64,000 nt of DNA from positions 36,224-100,223 of the forward strand of contig JARYLR010000002.1 of the NCBI GenBank assembly GCA_029907545.1, given 5' to 3'. Made by a program: the position numbers and the translations under genes. The notes beneath the pieces are model-generated. The model was not told where the DNA came from. It did not search any database and saw only the letters and a list, made by a program, of their open reading frames with translations. Shown here piece after piece: positions 35,402 to 43,829 of this stretch (positions within the stretch are counted from its first letter, which is position 1; every line of letters begins with the position of its first letter). Source of the stretch: Candidatus Bathyarchaeota archaeon (GTDB lineage: Archaea > Thermoproteota > Bathyarchaeia > Bathyarchaeales > Bathycorpusculaceae).

Positions 35402-35965
35402 TCATGTCTTTTTAGTTTCTGGTCTATAGATTTTGGGTTCAAGGGTGGCGAAATCGCTTCCGCCCATGTGAAAGATCATTCTAGCCTTCTCCAGATCGTA
35501 GGTCTGCTGGTAGGCTTCTTGGCCTGCGTAGGCTTCAATGATTTCGCCTACAAAGATGGTGTGATCTCCTGTTCTGTGTTTGCTATTCAACATGCATTCC
35601 AAATGTGCCACGCATTCTCCTATAATTGGAGTTTTCACTTTTCTGGCTGGAAACGGTGTCAATCCCGTGTCTTTGAACTTGTCACAGTTTCTGCCACTTG
35701 TTCTCCCGCATGTGAAGGTCTCGTTAAGTATGTCCATCGTCGGGATGTTAACTACAAACTCTTTAGTTTCTTCTATAAGTGCGTGGGAGAAACGGGATGG
35801 CGCAATGCTTATGGCAACCAGAGGAGGATTAATTGAAGTGGGCATAGCCCACGCTAAGGTTATGATGTTAGCTTTATTACTTTTGCCTGCGCATGTGACA
35901 AGCACGGTGTGCATCGGGTGGAGAAGCCGGTAAGAAGAGGAAACATTTACACTCTTTTTTACCTC
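35402..35965 (-). CDS. Flavin reductase-like protein
   Basis: About 187 residues of the FMN-binding split-barrel flavin reductase family: L-L-H-P-M-H-T-V-L-V-T, A-N-I-I-T-L-A-W-A-M-P-T-S, P-P-L-V-A-I-S-I and R-T-G-D-H-T-I-F-V-G-E-I. These bind FMN and often reduce it with NAD(P)H. The ATG at 35965 is preferred over a codon four residues upstream. Confidence 0.75.
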   Translation of the reverse strand, partial: EVKKSVNVSSSYRLLHPMHTVLVTCAGKSNKANIITLAWAMPTSINPPLVAISIAPSRFSHALIEETKEFVVNIPTMDILNETFTCGRTSGRNCDKFKDTGLTPFPARKVKTPIIGECVAHLECMLNSKHRTGDHTIFVGEIIEAYAGQEAYQQTYDLEKARMIFHMGGSDFATLEPKIYRPETKKT

Positions 35966-36108
35966 CATAGGACTCACAGCTTCGTTTTTCTCTTCTGCAT
36001 CCTTATTATTTTTATCTATCCGAACTTCCGCACTCCATGCTATCTTTGCCAGAAGCTACTCCAAGATGTGCATAATTCTCAAATACCTCTTCCCTTCTAA
36101 AGGCAGGC

Positions 36109-36567
36109 ATGTCACTGCAATACGAGTCTGCCGAGTTTTCAGAAGAGCTGAAAAAACGAATCAATAGAAGTAGCGAATTCCGAGAAAAAATAGGCCACGC
36201 AAACCTCAAAACATTAATTATTGTGAAGGATGTTCCTTCTGCAACATTCGCAAGCTTTGTAGAAGGCGTGCTAGAAGAAAGAAACCATATTCCACTAAGT
36301 CAAATCGAGGAATACCGGAAAAAGGCCGACTTTACAATAGAGATCCCGACTTACGAGCTATCGGTAGATGTTGCCTCGGGCAAGAAATCCCTTGAGTCTC
36401 TTTATCTAGGTGGAATGTTGAAAATGGAAGGCTCGGTCTTCAAGGCACTGCAATATAGAGATGTGTTTGCGATAGTTGCCAAGATCACGGCTGACTTGGT
36501 CAACCAGTCCACTGTGCCGTTAAAAGAGGATTTTGTGAAGATGCTTCAGAAGCGCGGCTTGCTTTAA
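36109..36567 (+). CDS. SCP-2-like lipid-binding domain protein
   Basis: A 152-residue soluble protein. The C-terminal half, A-D-F-T-I-E-I, then S-G-K-K-S-L-E-S-L-Y-L-G-G-M-L-K-M-E-G and K-A-L-Q-Y, follows the pattern of sterol-carrier-protein-2 domains. The ligand is unknown. Faces convergently with trpS. Confidence 0.55.
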   Translation: MSLQYESAEFSEELKKRINRSSEFREKIGHANLKTLIIVKDVPSATFASFVEGVLEERNHIPLSQIEEYRKKADFTIEIPTYELSVDVASGKKSLESLYLGGMLKMEGSVFKALQYRDVFAIVAKITADLVNQSTVPLKEDFVKMLQKRGLL

Positions 36568-36580
36568 CTGCTTAAGAGAA

Positions 36581-37711
36581 TTAACGTTTGATATGGAATT
36601 TTTCCACGATTTTCTTGGCGTTCTCCCGTTTTCTCTGATGATCTGCGAGGAACGTGTTAACTCTTTCCGTTAGCTCGGTTTTGCATTCGCCACACATCAC
36701 TTCGCCAGATCTGCAGCGTTTTTCCCTTTCTGCAAGTTTTTTGTCATCTTCCTCAAACAGGTAGACGAAATACTGGTATACCGTGCATATGTCTGGGTTC
36801 GCTCCCATCTTCTTCTGCTCGGCCTTGCTTGGTCTTCCTCCAGTGAAAGCGTTCCATATTTTTTTCTTTACAATCTCAGGTTTATCTATTGTGAATATCG
36901 AGGTTTCAGGCTCCGAGGCGCTCATTTTCCCTCCAACTCCAAGCCCAGGCAAAAAGCGGCAGTGAATCTGTGCAGGTTTATAGTAGCCTAGTTTCTGGGC
37001 GATATCGCGTGTGATGCGCCAGTATGGATCTTGGTCTATTGCTGCTGGAATAAGGGCTGTAACGTTTTCACCTGTCAATTTCTTGTGTATGAAGCAGGGC
37101 ACGGCTTGAATGGATGGCCAGAAAATCCAGCCAAGATTCGTGTCGTCTTGGAATCCGAAGGTTGCCTTTGCCGTGGAATAGGTTATGCGCTTGGCAACCT
37201 CCAAGGCAATGTCATAAAGCAGGTCAATATCTTGCACATCGTAGATTATGAACGTTTTCTCTGGTTCGAAACCTAGGGCGATAAGATCCAACGCGTTTTC
37301 ATATCCATATTTGGCGGTTTCCTCTAAGCTAAGTTCGTCGTCTACAACGAATTTCTCGTCATCCGTCATCTGGAAATACAGCCTGGTGTCAAACTTCTCT
37401 TGAAGATGCTTTGTAAAAATCCACGGAACAAGGTGTCCGATATGAACTGGTCCTGATGGCCCTCTGCCTGTGTATAAAACAAATTTTGTTCCTTTATCGT
37501 ATTGATCCAAAACGGTGTCGAGATCTCGGTGTGAGAAAAAAAGTCCTCTTCGTAGCTGAAGGTGCAGCTTGCCCGTATGTTTAGCTAATTTTTGTAACAG
37601 TTCTTCGGTTAACGGTTGGGTCCCGAATTCGCGGATTAGTCTTTCATAATCGACTTTACCGCGGACTTCCCACGGAGTTACAACCATTTCATTTCTTTCT
37701 TCATCCGTCAA
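36581..37711 (-). CDS. trpS: Tryptophan--tRNA ligase
   Basis: A 376-residue class I synthetase of the archaeal/eukaryotic type. H-I-G-H-L is the HIGH motif, after T-G-R-G-P-S-G-P-V, and K-M-S-A-S the KMSKS motif. It charges the tRNA-Trp encoded 4 kb upstream in this window. A C-x2-C-like pair near the C-terminus (C-R-S-G-E-V-M-C-G-E-C) may bind zinc. Start and size are typical. Confidence 0.92.
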   Translation of the reverse strand: MTDEERNEMVVTPWEVRGKVDYERLIREFGTQPLTEELLQKLAKHTGKLHLQLRRGLFFSHRDLDTVLDQYDKGTKFVLYTGRGPSGPVHIGHLVPWIFTKHLQEKFDTRLYFQMTDDEKFVVDDELSLEETAKYGYENALDLIALGFEPEKTFIIYDVQDIDLLYDIALEVAKRITYSTAKATFGFQDDTNLGWIFWPSIQAVPCFIHKKLTGENVTALIPAAIDQDPYWRITRDIAQKLGYYKPAQIHCRFLPGLGVGGKMSASEPETSIFTIDKPEIVKKKIWNAFTGGRPSKAEQKKMGANPDICTVYQYFVYLFEEDDKKLAEREKRCRSGEVMCGECKTELTERVNTFLADHQRKRENAKKIVEKFHIKR

Positions 37712-37959
37712 GCGTATGCATCCTTACGGTTTGCTTTAACAATCTGTGAAAAATGTATTAAATCTTGCGTGATAGCCTCCAATATGCAACGATGGTTCAG
37801 GATACTGTGGACTGCATTCTGGCTTGAGTTGATACCGCTTCCAGCTAACTCTGATGTTTATGCAGCAAAAACGTAGTGTAACATGAATCGATCAATGCCT
37901 CAACTTCGTAAGTGAGAAGATAACATATAAATGAGCTTGCATCATATGATAAAATATTG

Positions 37960-38241
37960 ATGCAGACCCAAAACCCGCTAGCTGAAATGAAAAGAAACAG
38001 AAGAGACAACTTTCAAATAGTGTCAGACATTTTATCATGCGCAGCTAAAGGCGTAAGCAAAGCAGCATTGATGTACAAGGCTGGTTTGAGCTCCACTCAA
38101 ATGGACAAATACGTGGAGGTTCTTCTTAGATCCGAGCTGCTGGAAGTTTTGCCAGCCGAAGCAAAACATGTTTACAAGACTATGACGAAGGGAAAGATTT
38201 TTCTTAAAACTTTTGGCGAGCTCGCAAGAATAATAGATTAG
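37960..38241 (+). CDS. Winged-helix DNA-binding protein (HTH_45-like)
   Basis: A 93-residue protein with the pattern I-V-S-D-I-L-S-C-A, G-V-S-K-A-A-L-M-Y-K-A-G-L-S-S-T-Q-M and a wing ending K-T-M-T-K-G-K-I-F-L-K-T-F. This is a common archaeal single-domain regulator. A box A (AACATATAAATG) lies about 30 bases before the ATG, consistent with a leaderless transcript. Confidence 0.75.
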   Translation: MQTQNPLAEMKRNRRDNFQIVSDILSCAAKGVSKAALMYKAGLSSTQMDKYVEVLLRSELLEVLPAEAKHVYKTMTKGKIFLKTFGELARIID

Positions 38242-38416
38242 ACGTTTTTCAAATATTAGCATTTACATGTTGCGACTTCTGGACCTGAAACGTCTTCTCC
38301 ATAAGCAAGAAATAAACTATAAATAGTGTGCTGTCTTCTGTTCTCGAAGCTGGTGGATTGATGCCCCGCCAATTTACGTGATTCTTTCTGCAATCTCGGA
38401 GCGGAAGCCAGAGCTA

Positions 38417-38448
38417 GCTACGCATACTTTTATTAAAACTCACGTAGC
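38417..38448 (+). promoter_or_regulatory. Inverted repeat around the pheS promoter
   Basis: GCTACG at 38417-38422 and CGTAGC at 38443-38448 enclose ACTTTTATTAAA, a likely TATA box 50-60 bases before the pheS ATG. The palindrome could be an operator or a leader hairpin; there is no direct evidence for either. Confidence 0.35.
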
Positions 38449-38489
38449 AATAGCCAATTTATGTCGCTCTTTCAGTGAAGGGAAACAAA

Positions 38490-40001
38490 ATGGTTGAGCT
38501 TAGAGAACAAGAACGCCAACTAATGCTTGCGCTCAAGGATGCTGGTGGGGCATCAAAAGAAGAACAGCTAATAAAACATAGCAAACTTCCAAGCGCAGCG
38601 ATAATGCGTGCAGCGATGGCGCTTCGAGAAAGAAACCTAATCACCATACGAGAAACAAAACAGACCTCTCTCGTACTTAGAGAGGAAGGAAAATATCACG
38701 CAAAGAAAGGCCTACCTGAACGACGGCTAATAACTGCACTTGAGAAGCTGGAAGGAAAAGCCACATGCAACAAAGTCTACAAGACTGCAAAACTCGAAAA
38801 AAAGTTTGCGCCTATTGCCTTAGGCTGGTCTCAGAGAAAGAAGTGGACAACCTTAGACTCAAAAGCCAACATACTTCAGCTCGTAGGAAAGCCTGAAAAA
38901 GGTAGCGATGAGAAGCTGCTTGAACTTCTGAAACAAAAAGGCAACGTAGCCACTGAAGAGCTGGTTTCTGAACTCCGTGACGCTGTTCAGATTCTAAAAA
39001 GCAGAAAACTCCTTGATATTGAGGAAAAGACAAGCCGAATCATCGAGCTAACCGAAGCTGGCAAAAACCTTTTGAAAAGAGGGATAAGCGCGTTTCCTGA
39101 AGTTACCCAGCTCACACAGGAGCTCATAGTTAGTGGGAAATGGCGCAACATCAGACTTCAAAAATACAATATACAGGCGCCGGTGGCGAAAACGTGGCCT
39201 GGCAAGAAGCATCCTTACCTACAGTTTCTTGAGAAAGTTAGAGAAAAACTTGTCACTTTAGGCTTCAGAGAGATGACAGGCACAGCCGTTGAACTGGCTT
39301 TCTTCAACTTTGACGCACTTTACACCCCTCAGGATCACCCCGCACGCGAAGCCTCAAGCATATACTATGTTAAGTCTCCGAAAGAGGGAAGCCTGGACAG
39401 CTACCAGAAGGCATTAAGAAATGTTAAGAGGACCCATGAAGACGGCTGGCGGACAGCCTCATCCGGATGGCAATACAGCTACTCCATCAAAGAAGCAAAA
39501 AAGCTAATTTTGCGCGGTCACGGCACGTGCCTAAGCGCTAGAACGCTGCTCAGCCGAGATCTGGAGATTCCTGGCAAATACTTCTCTATTGCCCGCTGCT
39601 ATCGCCCTGAAATCGGAGACAAAACACATCTAACAGAGTTCAACCAAGTCGAGGGCATAGTTATAGACAAAGATCTCACGCTGAGGGATCTGCTTGGCGT
39701 GCTGGAGAAATTCGCACTTGAAATAGCTGGAGCAGACAAAGTTAAGTTTAGACCAGACTATTTTCCATTCACCGAGCCCAGTGTTGAGCTTGCAGCCTAC
39801 AAGAAAGGGTATGGCTGGATCGAGTTCGGTGGATCAGGAATTTTCAGGCCAGAAGTAACATTGCCGCTGGGCGTTAAGGAACCTGTGATTGCTTGGGGTT
39901 TAGGCATAGATCGCCTGTTCATGATGCGCGCCAACATAGACGACATCCAAGCAGTTTTTTCACACGACTTAGGCTGGCTGAGAAAAAAGGAGGTGATCTA
40001 A
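38490..40001 (+). CDS. pheS: Phenylalanine--tRNA ligase, alpha subunit
   Basis: A 503-residue class II synthetase subunit of archaeal type, with an N-terminal region of winged-helix units (residues 1 to about 200) that contact tRNA. Catalytic parts include A-V-E-L-A-F-F-N-F-D-A-L, motif 2-like F-S-I-A-R-C-Y-R-P-E and motif 3-like G-W-G-L-G-I-D-R-L-F. The ATG at 38490 has GAAGGGA upstream; GTG 38475 is an alternative. pheT starts one base after its stop. Confidence 0.92.
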   Translation: MVELREQERQLMLALKDAGGASKEEQLIKHSKLPSAAIMRAAMALRERNLITIRETKQTSLVLREEGKYHAKKGLPERRLITALEKLEGKATCNKVYKTAKLEKKFAPIALGWSQRKKWTTLDSKANILQLVGKPEKGSDEKLLELLKQKGNVATEELVSELRDAVQILKSRKLLDIEEKTSRIIELTEAGKNLLKRGISAFPEVTQLTQELIVSGKWRNIRLQKYNIQAPVAKTWPGKKHPYLQFLEKVREKLVTLGFREMTGTAVELAFFNFDALYTPQDHPAREASSIYYVKSPKEGSLDSYQKALRNVKRTHEDGWRTASSGWQYSYSIKEAKKLILRGHGTCLSARTLLSRDLEIPGKYFSIARCYRPEIGDKTHLTEFNQVEGIVIDKDLTLRDLLGVLEKFALEIAGADKVKFRPDYFPFTEPSVELAAYKKGYGWIEFGGSGIFRPEVTLPLGVKEPVIAWGLGIDRLFMMRANIDDIQAVFSHDLGWLRKKEVI

Positions 40002-40002
40002 A

Positions 40003-41703
40003 ATGCCGACAATCGACATAGACTACTACGAGTTTGAACAGATGCTTGACCTGCAGTTGGACAAGGATATAGAGAAGATAAATGAGATTTTGGCTTTCGT
40101 CAAAGGCGAGGTAAAACTCTTCAACGAAGAAGAAGGCATCCTAAGTGTTGAGATCAAAGACACGAACAGGCCAGATACTTGGAGCGTCGAAGGTCTCGTC
40201 AGAGCTTTGCGAGGCTTTCTAGGCATTGCTACAGGTCTTCCGAGTTATGTTGTTGGAAAGCAGTTGGGAGAAGTCTTCGTGGATCAGAGACTTGACGGCA
40301 TCCGACCTTTCATCGGGTGCGCTTTGGTTGAGGATGTCAGTCTTTCCGACAAGATTATCCGAAGTTTAATGCACTTGCAGGAGAAGCTTGATCAAACGTA
40401 CGGTAGGAATCGGCAGAAGACGTCTATAGGACTGTATAATCTAGACTTGATCAAACTGCCATTACATTACAGCGTTGCCAAACCTGAAGAAGTCAGTTTT
40501 GTCCCGCTCGGATTTACTGAGAAAATGACGCTGAAAGAGATACTTGCCACTCATCCAAAAGGTCTGGAATATGGACATATCATAAGCAAACATCCAGTCT
40601 ACCCAGTGCTTCTTGATTCTGAGGGTAAACCTCTTTCGTTTCCTCCCATAATCAACTCCAACAACCTCGGAAGAGTCACAGCAGAAACAAAAAACGTTCT
40701 CGTAGAGGTTACAGGAACCCATCACAACACCGTATGTAACACGCTTAACCTTGTTACTTTATCGCTGGTTGACCGTGGCGGCAAAGCTTTCTCTATGAAA
40801 GTTCACTATCCGCACCGAAAAATGAGTGTCAGCACTCCTGACTTTAATGTAAAAGAAATGCGGGTCAACCTCAAATACGCGAATAAAATCCTAGGCTTGA
40901 AACTCACCACCAAGCAAACAGCAGAGCTACTTAGCAAAGCTGGCTACGATGTTGCCGTCCATGCCGAAGACGAGGTATGCGTGCGCGTTCCCTGCTACAG
41001 AATCGACGTCATGCACCCAATAGATATCGTGGAAGACATCGCGATAGCCTATGACTACAACAAAATTAAGCCTCAATGGCGAAGACTCCCCACGACAGGA
41101 TGGCAAAGACCTGAAGAACACTGGATACGTATCGCTAGAGAGCTTATGATCGGTTTAGGCTTCCAAGAGGTTCTCACCTACACCTTAACCAGCCCTGAAA
41201 AGCTGTTTACCAAAATGAACCTTAAAAGGAAAAGAGTAGTGGAGCTCTCAAATCCCAAGTTCGTGACGATGACGTGCCTGAGAAATCAGCTTCTGCCAAG
41301 TCTATTGGAATTCGTAAGCAACAATCTTCATGTTGAGTGCCCTCAAAGAGTATTCGAGCTTGGTAAGGTCACTCTGCTGGACGCAGAAAGCGAAACACGG
41401 ACGCGTGATGAGGAACGGCTTGCAGCAGTTGTTTACCATGCAAATGCTGGTTTTAGCGAGGGCAAATCCGTTCTAGACGCGTTTCTCGCGAATCTCGGCT
41501 TGAATTATCAGTTGACAGAGACTGTTCATCCAAGCTTTATAGAGGGAAGGGTTGGCATAGTAAATGTTGAGAATTTGGCTATTGGGGTCTTAGGTGAGCT
41601 AGCTCCGTCTGTTTTAGAGTGTTGGAAGCTTGAAAATCCAGTTGTAGCCTTCGAGCTTAGAATAGAGGAAATACTTCGTATTAAGCTGTCAAGTGGAGTA
41701 TAA
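40003..41703 (+). CDS. pheT: Phenylalanine--tRNA ligase, beta subunit
   Basis: A 566-residue archaeal-type PheT. Domains in order: B1-like start, B3/4 editing domain near residues 100-270, B5 domain, and a class II-like inactive core ending in G-V-L-G-E-L-A-P. It pairs with PheS and edits Tyr-tRNA-Phe. AGGTGATCT just before the ATG is a strong ribosome site. Shorter than bacterial PheT, as expected for archaea. Confidence 0.92.
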   Translation: MPTIDIDYYEFEQMLDLQLDKDIEKINEILAFVKGEVKLFNEEEGILSVEIKDTNRPDTWSVEGLVRALRGFLGIATGLPSYVVGKQLGEVFVDQRLDGIRPFIGCALVEDVSLSDKIIRSLMHLQEKLDQTYGRNRQKTSIGLYNLDLIKLPLHYSVAKPEEVSFVPLGFTEKMTLKEILATHPKGLEYGHIISKHPVYPVLLDSEGKPLSFPPIINSNNLGRVTAETKNVLVEVTGTHHNTVCNTLNLVTLSLVDRGGKAFSMKVHYPHRKMSVSTPDFNVKEMRVNLKYANKILGLKLTTKQTAELLSKAGYDVAVHAEDEVCVRVPCYRIDVMHPIDIVEDIAIAYDYNKIKPQWRRLPTTGWQRPEEHWIRIARELMIGLGFQEVLTYTLTSPEKLFTKMNLKRKRVVELSNPKFVTMTCLRNQLLPSLLEFVSNNLHVECPQRVFELGKVTLLDAESETRTRDEERLAAVVYHANAGFSEGKSVLDAFLANLGLNYQLTETVHPSFIEGRVGIVNVENLAIGVLGELAPSVLECWKLENPVVAFELRIEEILRIKLSSGV

Positions 41704-41717
41704 ACATCATCTGTCAG

Positions 41718-42264
41718 CTATTCGCTTGTCTTCTCGATGGGGATTCTCAAGAGACTTCCACAATGCCGAAAACCAAGTGGAAGATAGTGGACTTCGTCAT
41801 TAAGATCTATAAGGAAGCTCTGAATCTCTGCTGATTCAAAGAATGGAAATTCTTTCAATTTTTCCATGTGCTCCGTGAAGTTAGAATAGTCTTTGTAGAA
41901 CGTGATTATCACGCCATCGTATCCCATTCCTAATCCTCTTTCAAGCATAACAATGTAAAAGTGACTTTGCTCCAGTTTCTGCCTAGCAATTGCTTCTGCC
42001 TTGATACACTTCTCTCGGCTAAGAGATTTTTCCATCTTAACAAAAATCAAACCAAGAAGCTGAAACCCAATTTTCGCAAAATCAGGAATTACAGTGTATT
42101 CTTTGATGTATCCCTCTTTTTCCAACCGCTTAATCATTCTTCCAACGGTGGGTTGAGATACGTTTAATGCTTTGGCAAGTTCACGGTCGCTTCTGCGGCT
42201 ATTTTTCATGAGTTCAGCAACAAGTTCCAGTTCTTTTTGTTTTCAGAGTCTTTCTGTTTATCAT
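41718..42264 (-). CDS. Lrp/AsnC-type regulator, N-terminal frame shifted
   Basis: The clear part (ATG 42209) gives R-R-S-D-R-E-L-A-K-A-L-N-V-S-Q-P-T-V-G-R-M-I-K-R and a ligand-type domain of 163 residues. The first helix of the HTH is missing from that start. Upstream, ATG 42264 with GGGAGAT seven bases ahead opens M-I-N-R-K-T-L, and after removing one A in the run at 42234-42243 it continues K-Q-K-E-L-E-L-V-A-E-L-M-K-N-S into the main frame. The repaired N-terminus matches that of the paralogue at 20286-20788. A CTG start just upstream of 42209 is the other option. Confidence 0.7.
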
Positions 42265-42331
42265 TTGATCTCCCGTCCTAGTTGAATATCTATTCTCAGA
42301 TTCTCCATAATCATTTTTCAATGCTGTTCTC

Positions 42332-42862
42332 CTACACGATTCTTCTTCGGCTTTTCCATTTCAGCTTCGCATCGGTAAACTTGACTTTCATCGCTGTTGC
42401 CAGCCTCCTCCATTCTTCATCGCTCATCCACTCAGTTCTAAGATATTCACAGATCCTCTCCTCGCTTAATCCCAATCTCCTTGCTTCTGCTACTGCAACA
42501 TGGTATGCCTCAATCTCTGTTGGTCTATCCACGTAGCTGTAGTTGTTGTCGAAAAGCTCTCTGCCTTCCATGTGCTGCTTGACATGGACAAGCTCATGTA
42601 TAACATCGAGATAGATATCTGTCTCATCTCCTTCGTTTAGGTAGTGGGCGCTTACGATCAAGTGTCCATCGTCTTCGCTGACACCCATGTAGCCTCGTCT
42701 TCCGGAAAACTCGATTTTCAGCTTGCTGAGCACTTTGCCGGTTTCTTCGCCGAAAATCTGCGTGACTGCCTCAATTTTCTCGAAGCCTTTGAAATAGTCT
42801 GTGAAACAGTGCATTTCCACTTTGGCGTTTCGAACTATTTTGATCTCTGAGGGCAACGTCAT
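42332..42862 (-). CDS. Putative zinc metallopeptidase (HExxH)
   Basis: A 176-residue soluble protein with V-I-H-E-L-V-H-V-K-Q-H at about residues 87-97, the HExxH zinc-protease motif on a helix, and a likely third ligand in the following D-R-P-T-E-I-E-A-Y helix. The overall shape resembles small gluzincin-like or SprT/ImmA-type domains, but I do not recognise the family. No signal peptide, so it would act in the cytosol. Confidence 0.55.
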   Translation of the reverse strand: MTLPSEIKIVRNAKVEMHCFTDYFKGFEKIEAVTQIFGEETGKVLSKLKIEFSGRRGYMGVSEDDGHLIVSAHYLNEGDETDIYLDVIHELVHVKQHMEGRELFDNNYSYVDRPTEIEAYHVAVAEARRLGLSEERICEYLRTEWMSDEEWRRLATAMKVKFTDAKLKWKSRRRIV

Positions 42863-42992
42863 AGGCCAGTCCTCGTCGTGGAGACATCATTAAAGTCAAA
42901 TATAACTAGTAAAGCTTATCCCATATCTAAAAAATGTTACTTGAATTATTGTTGCAGGAAGAGGCTTGATCTAGACGTATACCGTTAGGAAA

Positions 42993-43823
42993 ATGTCTGC
43001 AGAAGACTTTGACTTTGCAGTGCGGTTAACTGATACTGCGGGATGGCAGATGATCAAAGAAGACTTTGAATTCATGACAAACCTAGAACCTGAAGGCTGC
43101 TTCATACTGCTCAAGAACTCAGAAAAAGTAGGTGTAGCCACCACCATAGGTTTCGACCGAGTAGGCTGGTTCGGCAATCTCATAATCGACGAAAAACATC
43201 GAAAAAGCGGAGCAGGATCAACACTCGTGCGCCACTCAATAGTCTACTTGACAGAGAAGAGAATATCAACTGTAGGCTTGTACGCGTACATGGATACGGT
43301 TTCCTTCTACAAGCAGCTGGGTTTTGTGTTTAACTTGTACTTTACGGTGTTACAGGGCAAAGTAAAGAAAAGCATTAACCTTAACAAAGCAATTGACTGC
43401 AAAAAAGCGGGAAGGGATGATTTAGACGGGATCTGCGAATGTGACACCACTTGTTTTGGTGCGTCTAGAAGGAAGTTGCTTGAACCGATTCTGCGTGATG
43501 AAGCAAACGTCTGCTACAAATTTGAAGATAAAGGAAAAATACAAGCATATGCGATGTCAAAGGTCTGGAAAGGCTTTGCCGAAATCGGTCCCCTAGTAAG
43601 CCCCTGCGGCCGAAGCGACATTACTCTCAGTCTTCTGAAATCGATATTTAAAAGCCTTGAAGGTTTCGAGGTTTCTCTTGCTGTTCAGAAAACAGAAACT
43701 ACGGTAATTGAAGCATTGTTGGAAATTGGTCTTAAAGAGCAGTTTTGTGTGGCAAGAATGTTTTTAAATCCCCCTGCCGCTTTGGAATGCGTTTACGTGC
43801 CAGAGTCTCTGGAGAGAGGTTGA
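42993..43823 (+). CDS. GNAT acetyltransferase with C-terminal Acetyltransf_18-like domain
   Basis: A 276-residue protein. The N-terminal GNAT unit has L-I-I-D-E-K-H-R-K-S-G-A-G-S (acetyl-CoA loop) and Y-K-Q-L-G-F. The second half repeats a GNAT-like half-fold (G-K-I-Q-A-Y-A, E-I-G-P-L-V) as in the two-domain family with Acetyltransf_18. The target is unknown. The next gene begins within a few bases of its stop. Confidence 0.7.
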   Translation: MSAEDFDFAVRLTDTAGWQMIKEDFEFMTNLEPEGCFILLKNSEKVGVATTIGFDRVGWFGNLIIDEKHRKSGAGSTLVRHSIVYLTEKRISTVGLYAYMDTVSFYKQLGFVFNLYFTVLQGKVKKSINLNKAIDCKKAGRDDLDGICECDTTCFGASRRKLLEPILRDEANVCYKFEDKGKIQAYAMSKVWKGFAEIGPLVSPCGRSDITLSLLKSIFKSLEGFEVSLAVQKTETTVIEALLEIGLKEQFCVARMFLNPPAALECVYVPESLERG

Positions 43824-43829
43824 TCTTTT

